Part shown: in pieces, positions 1 through 8,469 of the stretch
How positions within the stretch are numbered: position 1 is the stretch's first letter
Layout of the letters: each line of letters begins with the position of its first letter
Origin: an uncultured Ruminococcus sp.
GTDB lineage: Bacteria; Bacillota; Clostridia; Oscillospirales; Ruminococcaceae
Reading direction: 5' to 3'
Length of the DNA stretch: 47,900 nucleotides
Assembly: GCA_946413815.1 (NCBI GenBank)
Contig: CAMKMD010000028.1
Span: 1-47,900 of the forward strand
Translations under genes and position numbers: made by a program
The notes under the pieces: model-generated
The model's database searches: none
Told to the model about the DNA's origin: nothing
The model's input: the letters and a program-made list of their open reading frames with translations, nothing else

Positions 1-407
1 TTCAGGGGACGCCCTCTCTTGCAGGGCGTCCCCTCTTCAAAAACAGTCCACCGGACTGTTTTTGAATTCACCCCTTGCAGCGCGCTTTGCGGCTATATGC
101 GGGGCTTTGCCCCAGCCTAACCGGCCCGTCCCCTCTGTCAGCTTCGCTGACATCTCCCCACACTGTGGGGAGTCACCCCACCAGAGGCTCTGCCTCCGGA
201 CTCCGCTAAAGGGCCGAAGGCCCTTTAGAATCCCAGCGTTTGAGTTTGGACATATATCAGCTTTTTTTCAAACTGGAGCAGCCTTAGAGCTGCTTTTTCG
301 CTCTCAATGATTTAATCGGTTTAATCCATAGTTTAACAGCATTCGCCTAAATAATACCCCTTCCTTTGTGCATAGAGCCGAAATATCTTCCGTTAACAGA
401 AAATCTA
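1..407. repeat. Intergenic array of stem-loops upstream of the GH26 gene
   Basis: I see no believable gene here; an 82-codon open frame at 62-310 runs through hairpins and has no ribosome site. Perfect inverted repeats lie at 5-15/23-33 (11 bp), 38-49/53-64 (12 bp), 136-142/146-152 (TGTCAGC, loop TTC), 154-161/165-172 (CTCCCCAC) and 206-215/219-228 (CTAAAGGGCC, loop GAA). A terminator-like hairpin AGCAGC/GCTGCT followed by five T lies at 277-298 and could end a plus-strand gene left of the window. Such hairpin-rich blocks resemble dispersed intergenic repeats of Ruminococcaceae; that is from general knowledge, not a search. Confidence 0.6.
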
Positions 408-436
408 TTGCTTTTCCGCTTAAATAGTACTATAAT
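408..436 (+). promoter_or_regulatory. Sigma-A promoter of the GH26 gene
   Basis: TTGCTT at 408-413 and TATAAT at 431-436 are separated by 17 bases. Transcription would start near 443, giving a leader of about 75 bases before the AAGGAGG ribosome site at 506-512. Confidence 0.75.
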
Positions 437-518
437 TAAGCTGACAGGATGAAAAGCAAGGCGGAGGCTGTATCATTTAGGCGTGAACAGCTCCGCAGAC
501 ATTCCAAGGAGGAAAAAC

Positions 519-2399
519 ATGAAAAGATCACTTAAAAGATTCGCCGCAGCTTTATCGGCTGCTGCTATCGCCGCCGCAGGCACCGGCACTGTGCCTGTAC
601 CGGCAGATGCAGCTGATACCGTATTCCCGCTGAAAGTTGAGGGCGAAAGTATGAAGGGCGCTGATACATGGACTTCCGTTTATGAAACGCAGATACCCGG
701 TTATTCCGGCGACGGCTTTGCGTATATCCAGTCCGGCGATATCTCCTTCAATGTTACTGTTCCGGAGGACGGTATGTACTCCGTTCACGGCATGGTCGCA
801 CAGGTCCTCAATGAGGAGGGACGTACAGAGACACTCGATGTAAACGGCAATAAGTATGTGACCGTTGTTCCCTATCTCGACAAGTGGACTGATTTCGATT
901 TCGGTACAGTACGCCTCAACAAGGGGGAGAACACCATCTCCTTCACCGGCTCCTACGGCTATATGGAGCTTGATTACGCTACCGTTACTGTAGCAGAGCC
1001 CCATGACTACTCAAAGGCCTCCGGCGTATGCTGCGACCCCAAGGCAACAAAGGAGACACAGTCCCTCATGTCCTATCTCAAGAGCGTTTACGGCAAGAAC
1101 ATCATCACCGGACAGCAGGAGATATACGGCAGCGGCCACAAGGACAACTACGAATGGGAGAACGATTTCATCAAGGACCTCACCGGAAAGGTACCCGCTG
1201 TAAGAGGTCTTGATTTCATGAACTATAATCCGCTCTACGGCTGGGATGACGGCACTACAGAGCGTGCTATCGCATGGGCAAAGGAGCGCAACGGCATCCT
1301 GACTGCCTCATGGCATATCAATGTGCCCATAAACTTCACGGACTACACCCTCGGCGACGCTGTTGACTGGAAGGACTGCACCTACAAGAACTATCAGGCA
1401 GTAAACGGCACCTTCAATACCGCAAACGTCATCAAGGAGGGCACCAAGGAACATGAGTACTTTGAGGAAGCTATGAAGATGCTTGCCGAGCAGCTCGGTA
1501 AACTCCAGGACGAGAACGTACCCATCATCTTCCGTCCTCTCCACGAGGCACAGGGAAATGACGGCCGCTACGGCGACGGCACATCCTGGTTCTGGTGGGG
1601 CGACAGAGGAGCAGACGTATACCGCGAGCTCTGGAAGCTGCTCTACACCACTCTCACAGAAGAATACGGCCTGCACAATATAATCTGGGAGTTCAATGCT
1701 TACGAGCTTCCTTCCTCCCCCGCATGGTATCCCGGCGACGAGTATGTCGATATCATCGCCTACGATAAGTACAACGCAAACGGCGGCCCGAACCTCTCAG
1801 CTATCTCCGACATCTTCAACGCACTCTACAATATGACGGACGGCGGCAAGATGGTGGCTATGGCCGAGAATGATACCATCCCCGCAGTTGACAATATGAC
1901 CGTTGAGGATGCCTACTGGCTGTATGTATGCCCGTGGTATGACGGCGGCGAAGACGGCGGAGTTGCTTTCCTGGGCGAGCAGTATCAGGACTATAAGGAG
2001 TTCAAGAAGTTCTATCAGAGCGATGTAGCTATCACTCTTGACGAGCTCCCTGCCGACCTCTATACCTCAGGCGGCACCTCAGAGCCCGCCACAAAGCCAA
2101 CAGCTGCACCGACCGAAGAGCCTTCCACCGTTCCCGTGACTACCGTCAGTAGTACTGGCAGCAGCAGTGATGCTTATTACGGTGACGCTAATGAGGATAA
2201 GAAGATAACTGTAGCCGATGCAGTTGCAGTGCTCCAGTACATCGCAAACCAGGATAAGTATCCCCTTTCCGCACAGGCGCTCGTCAACGCCGATGTTGAC
2301 GGAAGTGCCGGTATCACCGGTGATGACGCCATAACCATACAGAAGGTTGATGCAGGTCTGGTAAAGCAGGCCGAACTGCCGCTGAAGGCTAAGAAATGA
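519..2399 (+). CDS. Secreted GH26 glycoside hydrolase (probable mannanase) with CBM35-like module and dockerin
   Basis: Probable endo-beta-mannanase, exported and carried on a cellulosome. The start chosen is the ATG at 519, seven bases after AAGGAGG; a frame 12 codons longer has no ribosome site. The 626-residue product has a signal peptide (about 1-32, ending near ADA/ADT), a CBM35/CBM6-like beta-sandwich (about 35-160), a GH26 catalytic domain (about 175-530), a Thr/Pro/Ser linker, and a type I dockerin (about 555-620) with two Ca-binding repeats starting GDANEDKK and ADVDGSAG. The GH26 acid/base is E343 in FRPLHEAQG and the likely nucleophile is E450 in AMAEND. It is a single-gene unit with its own promoter and terminator. 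Family GH26 also includes other specificities, so mannan as substrate is an inference; family and dockerin are secure. Confidence 0.92.
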   Translation: MKRSLKRFAAALSAAAIAAAGTGTVPVPADAADTVFPLKVEGESMKGADTWTSVYETQIPGYSGDGFAYIQSGDISFNVTVPEDGMYSVHGMVAQVLNEEGRTETLDVNGNKYVTVVPYLDKWTDFDFGTVRLNKGENTISFTGSYGYMELDYATVTVAEPHDYSKASGVCCDPKATKETQSLMSYLKSVYGKNIITGQQEIYGSGHKDNYEWENDFIKDLTGKVPAVRGLDFMNYNPLYGWDDGTTERAIAWAKERNGILTASWHINVPINFTDYTLGDAVDWKDCTYKNYQAVNGTFNTANVIKEGTKEHEYFEEAMKMLAEQLGKLQDENVPIIFRPLHEAQGNDGRYGDGTSWFWWGDRGADVYRELWKLLYTTLTEEYGLHNIIWEFNAYELPSSPAWYPGDEYVDIIAYDKYNANGGPNLSAISDIFNALYNMTDGGKMVAMAENDTIPAVDNMTVEDAYWLYVCPWYDGGEDGGVAFLGEQYQDYKEFKKFYQSDVAITLDELPADLYTSGGTSEPATKPTAAPTEEPSTVPVTTVSSTGSSSDAYYGDANEDKKITVADAVAVLQYIANQDKYPLSAQALVNADVDGSAGITGDDAITIQKVDAGLVKQAELPLKAKK

Positions 2400-2418
2400 C
2401 AGTTCCGTAAGATGATAT

Positions 2419-2461
2419 AAAAAGAATGACGGAGAGACATGTGCTCTCCGTCATTCTTTTT
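2419..2461. terminator. Bidirectional terminator between convergent genes
   Basis: An 18-bp perfect stem (2419-2436 with 2444-2461, loop of 7) has A5 on one side and T5 on the other, so it can act in both directions. The stop codon of the minus-strand phosphopantetheinyl transferase lies within the right arm. Confidence 0.9.
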
Positions 2462-2978
2462 CATTTATACACACCGAGACGACATACTCCCCGCCTCTTA
2501 TGATATGATGTGCAAACCTGTAGCCCTCGGGCGATGAAGCTATCCGCTCTCCGTCAAAGGTGAACTCCGCCGTATCCATCGGGTAGCTTATCCCCTGCCC
2601 GATGCACTTCACGAAGGCCTCCTTCAGTGTCCAGAGCCGTGTGAAGAGCAGGTCTCTCTTCTCAGGCGCTGCCTCCACTATCATTCTCTGCTCTGCCGGC
2701 GAGAAACAGCGGCGTGCCACTCTCTCCCGGTATTCCCTGCAGGGCTCGCAGTCTATGCCGCATTCCCTCTCCGTCACGATGCAGGCGGCGATACCGTCTC
2801 CGTGTGAGATATTGAAGTGCAGCTCCGGATAGTCCCGGAAGTAAGGCTTTCCGTAGCCGCCCTTTTCCATTGCCGCATCCTCCGGCACTCCGTAAGGCTT
2901 CAGACACTCCCGCAGGAGCCTTCTCCCGTGGTCATGCTGTCCGGACTTAGGTACGTCCGAAAGGGATATCATCAGCAT
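2451..2978 (-). CDS. 4'-phosphopantetheinyl transferase, Sfp/AcpT type
   Basis: Transfers the phosphopantetheine arm from CoA to a serine of acyl- or peptidyl-carrier proteins. The 175-residue protein shows the superfamily signature in order: GKPYF, then FNISHGDG, then GIDCE (Mg-binding acid), and FTRLWTLKEAFVK followed by GQGI. It is shorter than classical Sfp (about 220), closer to compact clostridial versions. The ATG at 2976-2978 follows AAGGAGG with a seven-base gap. No carrier-protein, polyketide or peptide-synthetase gene is in the window, so the partner is unknown; it may simply serve fatty-acid ACP. A terminator at 2996-3029 separates it from the upstream operon, so it may depend on readthrough or an unseen promoter. 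Confidence 0.88.
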   Translation of the reverse strand: MLMISLSDVPKSGQHDHGRRLLRECLKPYGVPEDAAMEKGGYGKPYFRDYPELHFNISHGDGIAACIVTERECGIDCEPCREYRERVARRCFSPAEQRMIVEAAPEKRDLLFTRLWTLKEAFVKCIGQGISYPMDTAEFTFDGERIASSPEGYRFAHHIIRGGEYVVSVCINEKE

Positions 2979-2995
2979 ATCATCGCCTCCTTAAA

Positions 2996-3029
2996 GAAAG
3001 AAGCCTCCCGGCTGTCCGGGAGGCTTTCT
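2996..3029 (-). terminator. Terminator of the ABC/DUF4340 operon
   Basis: AAGCCTCCCGG (3001-3011) pairs perfectly with 3016-3026 around a four-base loop. Read on the minus strand it is followed by a T-rich tail, just after the stop of the 93-residue protein. Confidence 0.8.
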
Positions 3030-3030
3030 G

Positions 3031-3312
3031 TTATCTCAGCTCGTTAGCCTTATCAAGCCATATCTTTGCTGTATCAAGCGCCTCGTAAAGTCCGCACTCA
3101 AACTTGGAATTCTTTACGAAGGCCTTTGCAGGATCGGGCTCCTTGGTGTCCATCTGAACGATCTGCACCTTGGAAGTAACCTCCTCGCCTTCTACTGTCT
3201 TTGTACCTGTTATAGTGATCCAGATCACATAGGGATCAGACATATATCCGTAGTATATCTGATTGCCCTTTCTTACGAGCGGGTAGCCCTTGTAGGTCTG
3301 AAATTTACTCAT
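3031..3312 (-). CDS. Small conserved protein of unknown function
   Basis: This 93-residue cytosolic protein has no signal peptide or membrane segment. It begins MSKFQTYKGYPLVRKGNQIYYG and ends in a helical LDTAKIWLDKANELR segment. I recognise it only as a type of small protein seen in many Clostridia, and cannot name a domain. The ATG at 3312 follows a strong AAGGAGG. It is the last gene of the Gld-like ABC operon, 31 bases after the DUF4340 gene, and sits directly before the operon terminator, so it is probably co-transcribed. A functional link to the transporter is only suggested by position. Confidence 0.75.
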   Translation of the reverse strand: MSKFQTYKGYPLVRKGNQIYYGYMSDPYVIWITITGTKTVEGEEVTSKVQIVQMDTKEPDPAKAFVKNSKFECGLYEALDTAKIWLDKANELR

Positions 3313-3343
3313 ATTCTCATCCTCCTTGGATAGGGTGGGTGGA

Positions 3344-4873
3344 TTATTTCCATGTTGTCACGTAATCCTCGTCTGTAGGTATCCTCTTAATATTGTCAAT
3401 GAGGGTATTTACATAAGACTTGGCAACAACGAACTTGCTCTTGCCGTCAACTGCAATGAGGGCACTGAGGTTGGAGTAGTCGAAGAATTCGATCTTTGTG
3501 GTTTTGCCGGAATCCGTGTACTCAACTGATGCCATAGGCTCGCCGGAGGGATACTCCTCCTCGAAAGCGAAGTCCTCTGCGGAAGCACTTATCAGGAATG
3601 CATAGAACTGTCTGTAGCGCTCGCTGTCGAAGTCCTGTCCGTTCCTTGTGACCACAAAGTCTGAGGACTGGAAGGAATCAAGCTCTACCTCGGGGTCCTT
3701 GCGCGCTATCCTGAAGGACTCAACTGTGCTGCCTGCTGTTGCAGTAAGCTCAGTGATGTTCCATACGTAGCCTGCAATGAATATCTTTGATGCGATATCA
3801 ACGGGCTGTACTGTAACCCACTTAGCCTTCTCTGTCTTTACCACGAAGATGGTGTTGCCGTCCTTCATCATAGCGTAGCAGCACTTGCCGTTCTCGCTGT
3901 CATCGAAGGGCTCGCTCATAAGCAGGACGTACTTCTTTCCGTCGCTGCATTCCATAGTCGTAGTGCAGAAGGGCTCGTCAAGACCTGCCTCCTTGATATC
4001 GGCTTCCTTGCAGTGTACGGAGTAGATATCCGCAGCACTGAGTCCGAACATACCGTTGGTAACATCGGCTGAACGCTCAACCGCAAGATAGGCCTCGATG
4101 GGAGAGGTCATTTTGTGTGAGGCGGAGGTTCCGCCGGAATGCTTGTTATCGGGATCCTTATCGACAAGCTCGAGCACGATATCGTAGTCGATATCCTCAC
4201 GCTCGATAGTTACCTTTTTGATCTCCGGATAGTTGTCATCGGGCGGAGCTTCAAGAACTGTCTTCTTCATGAATTCCTCAAGCTTGTTGTGGTAGTTCAG
4301 AAGAGCTGAATCTCTTACGGTATAGATGGTATTCTCGCCGTCGACCATAACATAGGAATCGGTGCCTGTCGGAGATTCATTTCCGATAAGGAGCCTTGTC
4401 TTGCTGCCGCTCTCGTAGGTGATATCAACGGTTATCTCCGGCTTGTCGAGGCCGAACTTTGATACATCCTCGCAGTTCTCCTCGATAAGGTCAGATGAAG
4501 TAAGGCCGTTGGCATTGTTGGCAAGAGTGCCGACAACTGAGGTGTTCAGAAGAACATCCTCATATCCCTTCAGGGTATATGTCGCAGCGCTGTCATCGGT
4601 CTTTCCGGTGAGCTGTACAACATGGAGCTCACCGTGCTCGTTCTTTACATCCACCGTCTTGATAACGCCGGTATCCATTATGCCTGTTTCGGGATCAGCC
4701 TCAGTGATGGTCTTATCCTTGATGATGATGACCTCTTTCTTATCGCTTCCGGGCATCTGTGCAACGACCGGATCGTCCTTTTCAGGCTGGGTATACAAAA
4801 GGTAAGCAACTCCGCCGCCCATGACTGCAAGTACGCCGACAAGAGCAATGATGCTCTTTGCTGTCTTTTTCAT
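3344..4873 (-). CDS. DUF4340-type membrane-anchored extracellular protein of a Gld-like ABC system
   Basis: The 509-residue product has one N-terminal membrane anchor (about residues 8-27, after KKTAK) and a large outside region. That region appears to contain repeated beta-rich units with short motifs such as LEAP, DKPEITV and KYVLLMSEPF, typical of DUF4340 proteins. These proteins are regularly encoded with a GldG-like protein, an ABC-2 permease and an ATPase, as here. The start overlaps the stop of the upstream gene by four bases (ATGA), indicating translational coupling. The cargo or role is not known in Bacillota; in Bacteroidota the related GldFG system supports gliding. Assignment to DUF4340 is from recognition of layout and context. 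Confidence 0.8.
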   Translation of the reverse strand: MKKTAKSIIALVGVLAVMGGGVAYLLYTQPEKDDPVVAQMPGSDKKEVIIIKDKTITEADPETGIMDTGVIKTVDVKNEHGELHVVQLTGKTDDSAATYTLKGYEDVLLNTSVVGTLANNANGLTSSDLIEENCEDVSKFGLDKPEITVDITYESGSKTRLLIGNESPTGTDSYVMVDGENTIYTVRDSALLNYHNKLEEFMKKTVLEAPPDDNYPEIKKVTIEREDIDYDIVLELVDKDPDNKHSGGTSASHKMTSPIEAYLAVERSADVTNGMFGLSAADIYSVHCKEADIKEAGLDEPFCTTTMECSDGKKYVLLMSEPFDDSENGKCCYAMMKDGNTIFVVKTEKAKWVTVQPVDIASKIFIAGYVWNITELTATAGSTVESFRIARKDPEVELDSFQSSDFVVTRNGQDFDSERYRQFYAFLISASAEDFAFEEEYPSGEPMASVEYTDSGKTTKIEFFDYSNLSALIAVDGKSKFVVAKSYVNTLIDNIKRIPTDEDYVTTWK

Positions 4874-6513
4874 TTGTTACGTCTCCTTAACAGTATGATA
4901 ATACCTGCGATTGCAACGAGTGCAGGGATAACATAAACAACAACGACTGCTATGGCCTTAGCCTCACCGGCAGAAGGTGCGATATTGTTCTGTGTGAGAG
5001 CCTTCTCAGGGATAGTGACTCCGCCTTCCTTGCCTGTCATCTTGTTCACCATACCGATAATAACGTTTGCATTGTTGTACGTGGTGTTGTATGAAAGGAT
5101 GAGGCTGTCAGCCATGAAGGGGCTTCCGATAACGAGAACGTGTGATGCAAGTACATCGAACTGGTCTGAGGTCTCCTTCTTGGAGATAACAGCGATAGTT
5201 CTTTCGCCCTTCTCGGACTTCTTCTCCTCGCCGTCTATTACGGGATAGGATGTGGAAGAGCTCTTGAGCACTGCTGTAGCTACAGCTCCGTTGTTCTTCT
5301 GGATTATCTTTACTTCCTTCGGGAAGGGGGCTACTATCTGGATAGCCTCGTTTGCAAGCTTGCCTACTGAATCCGGATCAGCAATTGTCAGAACAGGCGC
5401 CTGAGTCATAGCATTGAGAGAGTAAACCGGAGTCTGAACAGCATTCTCTTCATCCATTACATGAGTATCATCAGCTACCTCAATGCTCCAGTCAGCGAGG
5501 AACTCTTCGATATTCGGGAGCTCTGTGGTGCTGAAGCTGGGCAGATAGATAAGATCCCTGCCGTACTTTCCGCTGTTGTAGAGGAAGTCGCCGAGTTTCT
5601 CGATAACGTCTGCTGTAAAGTCCATGGAAGGAACTGCAAGAACGAGGAGATCCTCCTCCTCGGGATTGAGGCTGTCCTTGGCGACATCGATATCCTTTAC
5701 GTCGTAGCCGTTCTTGGTGAGCAGCTCGATGATACCGGAAACGATGGGCTCATAGCCCTCTTCGTATATGCTTGCGCCGTTGAGGGTCCTGAGGATGCCT
5801 ACTGTTACAGGATTGCTGTCCGCAACGCTCTGGATAGCAGTTGTGAGAGTGGTCTCACCGACGAATACCATGCCTGTAGGCATCTGTCCGCTGTTGCCGG
5901 TATTGGTGTTGAGCATATTCATGATCTCCTGCTGACCGAGCACCTTAACTCTGTCGCCGCTGGAGATAACGATATTGCACTCCTTGATCTCGCCGTTGTA
6001 GTTCTTCTTGAACTCCGTAATGACACTCGGATCCTTGTTGATGTCAACATACTTTACGTTTACGCTGCCATTTCCGTTCTTGGCGTATATGGAATACTTG
6101 TCGAGTATCTCGGGGAGCATCTCATAGGGCATTTCCATAAGGAGACCCATCTGCTGCGCATACATCTGCTCGTAGTAGTCGCCGAGAGCCTCGAAGTAAT
6201 CCCTGTTGCAGGTAACTGTGATATCAACGTCCTTATTGAGGTTCTTCATAGCCTCGATGGACTCATCTGAAAGTTCGAATCTGTTATCAGGTGTGAGGTC
6301 GAGCTTGAGAGGGGTACGCTGCGCAACAAGGTGCGCCATAAGATTGAAGGCGATGATGATAGCTGTCACAAGCACGAGAACTACCGCAGAGGCAGCGCCG
6401 TAGCGGAGCTTCTTGTGGTTGCGTTTCTTTTCCTTCTTTTCAGCCCCGGAGTTCTCCTCCTCTGCAGAAGCGATGATATCATTCTCTAAGTTTTCTTTGT
6501 TTTTCTTGCTCAT
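4870..6513 (-). CDS. GldG-like ABC transporter auxiliary membrane protein
   Basis: The 547-residue protein has a charged cytosolic N-terminus rich in E and K, a membrane segment at about residues 38-63, a long extracellular region, and a C-terminal membrane segment ending in LLRRRNK. The segment after the first helix (LKLDLTPDNRFELSDESIEAMKNL) is the typical opening of the GldG / ABC-type uncharacterised transport domain, in which a DUF4350-like fold follows. It lies 21 bases after the permease gene and overlaps the DUF4340 gene. Together with the two genes upstream it would form one membrane complex. A good ribosome site (GGAGGT) precedes the ATG. Confidence 0.85.
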   Translation of the reverse strand: MSKKNKENLENDIIASAEEENSGAEKKEKKRNHKKLRYGAASAVVLVLVTAIIIAFNLMAHLVAQRTPLKLDLTPDNRFELSDESIEAMKNLNKDVDITVTCNRDYFEALGDYYEQMYAQQMGLLMEMPYEMLPEILDKYSIYAKNGNGSVNVKYVDINKDPSVITEFKKNYNGEIKECNIVISSGDRVKVLGQQEIMNMLNTNTGNSGQMPTGMVFVGETTLTTAIQSVADSNPVTVGILRTLNGASIYEEGYEPIVSGIIELLTKNGYDVKDIDVAKDSLNPEEEDLLVLAVPSMDFTADVIEKLGDFLYNSGKYGRDLIYLPSFSTTELPNIEEFLADWSIEVADDTHVMDEENAVQTPVYSLNAMTQAPVLTIADPDSVGKLANEAIQIVAPFPKEVKIIQKNNGAVATAVLKSSSTSYPVIDGEEKKSEKGERTIAVISKKETSDQFDVLASHVLVIGSPFMADSLILSYNTTYNNANVIIGMVNKMTGKEGGVTIPEKALTQNNIAPSAGEAKAIAVVVVYVIPALVAIAGIIILLRRRNK

Positions 6514-6534
6514 CTTTTATTACCTCCTTTTCTA

Positions 6535-7239
6535 TCAACCCCAGCGTCTCTTGTCGAGTACCCTGACTGTAAGGAAGTTGAAGAAGAATGCAACGCTCAG
6601 GAAGAATACCACGCTCGGGAGGCTGAATACTCCGCCGGTGAATTCGATGTACCTTGAATAGAAGGAGAGAGCGCTGAGTCCCTTTTTCAGGATCTCGTTG
6701 GAGATGATGGAGGTAATTGAATCGAGAAGATACAGCAGCAGGAGCACTACCATGCTTGCAACGGCAGCAGCCATCTGGTTCTCTGTGAGAGAGGAGATGA
6801 ACAGACCGATAGCAATGAAGGCTGCACCGAGGAGCAGCATTGCAAAGTAGTTGCCGAGAAGCGGAGCCCATGCAACCGTTCCGAGATAGCTGAGTACCAC
6901 TGCGTATATGAATACTATGCTCTCAGCGATGATGAAGAGAGTAAGTGCTGCAAGATACTTGCCGAGCACGATGGACCAGAGTCCGACGGGGGCTGTGAGA
7001 AGTCCCTGATCGGTGCGGTTCTTCTTCTCCTCACTGAGGAGTTTCATGGTGAGTATCGGTATGAGGAACAGCACGATTATGAACATCGAGCTGAACAATG
7101 GTGAAGTATTTGTAGTGCCGGAGCCGATAACTCCGTTGAAGAAGAATATTCCCGAGAGCAGGAAAAATACCGAAAGGAATACATATGCTACTCCTGATGT
7201 AAAGAATGCGCCCATTTCGCGCCTGTATATAGCTCCCAT
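6535..7239 (-). CDS. ABC-2 type permease (GldF-like)
   Basis: The 234-residue polytopic protein has six predicted membrane helices. The loop PILTMKLLSEEKKNRTDQGLLTAPV is characteristic of GldF-type ABC-2 permeases. The start codon overlaps the last base of the ATPase stop (TAATG), and the GldG-like gene follows after 21 bases, so the three are translated together. It would form the membrane channel driven by the adjacent ATPase. The substrate is unknown. Confidence 0.87.
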   Translation of the reverse strand: MGAIYRREMGAFFTSGVAYVFLSVFFLLSGIFFFNGVIGSGTTNTSPLFSSMFIIVLFLIPILTMKLLSEEKKNRTDQGLLTAPVGLWSIVLGKYLAALTLFIIAESIVFIYAVVLSYLGTVAWAPLLGNYFAMLLLGAAFIAIGLFISSLTENQMAAAVASMVVLLLLYLLDSITSIISNEILKKGLSALSFYSRYIEFTGGVFSLPSVVFFLSVAFFFNFLTVRVLDKRRWG

Positions 7240-8366
7240 TATTCCTCGCCTCCATTCTCATCGGACTTATTCATATCAGCTGCGGACTCCTCAAGGATCT
7301 CCTCAGCCTTGTCTGCGGTTTCCTCTGTAGCTATAAGCTGACCGTTCTCCACCTTCAGATCAAGCTTCGGGCCTGAAGCGGAAGCAGTCTGCTGCTCTGA
7401 AACATCGCCGACTACCGTATCGCCCATAGTGATCTTGAGGAAGATATCCTCGAGAGTGAGGTCTGAGAGCTGGAGCATAAGGATGTTCCATCCCTTCTCG
7501 CGGCAGAGATTGTTAATGGCGCGGCGGATATCCACCTTCTCCTCAGCCTCCACGTCATAGTCGTAGATGCCCTTCTCACGCTCCATATCAGCACGGACAT
7601 ACTTTACACCGCCCAGTGCCCTGATAGCATCGGCGATCTCCTTCTTGTCGGTGGCAGTATGAGTGCTGCCCTCGATACGAAGAGTCATCTTGTGCTCGTT
7701 TGTGATGTTGCGTGCGATCTCATCGGCTGTGCCGTTAGCGGCAACGACACCCTTGTTGATGATGATGATCCTGTCGCATACCGCCTGTATCTCAGGAAGG
7801 ATATGTGAGGAAAGGATTACTGTATGGCTCTTGCCGAGCTTCTTGATAAGTGTGCGTATCTCAATGATCTGATTAGGATCGAGACCAACGGTAGGCTCAT
7901 CAAGGATCAGTACAGGCGGATTGTTGATAAGTGCCTGTGCAAGGCCGACTCTCTGTCTGTAGCCCTTTGAAAGATTGCGGATAAGTCTGTTCCTTACTCC
8001 GCTGATCTGGCAGAGGTTGCAGACATCTTTAAGATGAGCCTTGCGGGGCAGCTTGCACTTCTTCAGATCGTACATGAAGCCGAGGTAGGCATCAACTGTC
8101 ATATCCACGTAAAGAGGGGGTATCTCAGGAAGATAGCCTATATTCGCCTTTGCAGCGATAGGATCCTCGAGAATATCCACTCCGTTTACCAGTATCTGTC
8201 CGGATGTGGACGAGATATAGCCGGTAAGCATATTCATTGTTGTTGATTTTCCTGCTCCGTTAGGTCCGAGGAAGCCGAGTATCTCTCCCTTTTCGACCTT
8301 GAAGCTGATATCGTTTACGGCCAGCTTGTCGCCGTAACGCTTGGTAAGGTTTTTAACCTCGATCAT
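7239..8366 (-). CDS. ABC transporter ATP-binding protein of the Gld-like system
   Basis: The start chosen is the ATG at 8366, preceded by AGGAGGG; a frame eight codons longer lacks a site. The 375-residue ATPase begins MIEVKNLTKRYGDK and contains Walker A GPNGAGKSTT, the ABC signature LSKGYRQRVGLAQALI, and Walker B VLILDEPTVGLDP. After about residue 230 it continues with a CcmA/NosF-type accessory domain and an acidic tail of some 50 residues rich in E and D, which is longer than in ordinary exporters. It is the first gene of a five-gene operon running to 3031. I could not find a clear sigma-A promoter in the 100 bases before it. Confidence 0.9.
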   Translation of the reverse strand: MIEVKNLTKRYGDKLAVNDISFKVEKGEILGFLGPNGAGKSTTMNMLTGYISSTSGQILVNGVDILEDPIAAKANIGYLPEIPPLYVDMTVDAYLGFMYDLKKCKLPRKAHLKDVCNLCQISGVRNRLIRNLSKGYRQRVGLAQALINNPPVLILDEPTVGLDPNQIIEIRTLIKKLGKSHTVILSSHILPEIQAVCDRIIIINKGVVAANGTADEIARNITNEHKMTLRIEGSTHTATDKKEIADAIRALGGVKYVRADMEREKGIYDYDVEAEEKVDIRRAINNLCREKGWNILMLQLSDLTLEDIFLKITMGDTVVGDVSEQQTASASGPKLDLKVENGQLIATEETADKAEEILEESAADMNKSDENGGEE

Positions 8367-8469
8367 TGATTTCCCTCCTGTTGCTGTCATAATAGGATAC
8401 TGTTTATTATGATAGCTGTTTAATGTGATAATGCAGTGAAAGCAATGCGAATTTTGTATGTTGTCTGTT

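Noticed and set aside
62..310. 82-codon plus-strand open frame at the left end
   Set aside because: It runs through several perfect hairpins, has no ribosome site and no protein-like composition.
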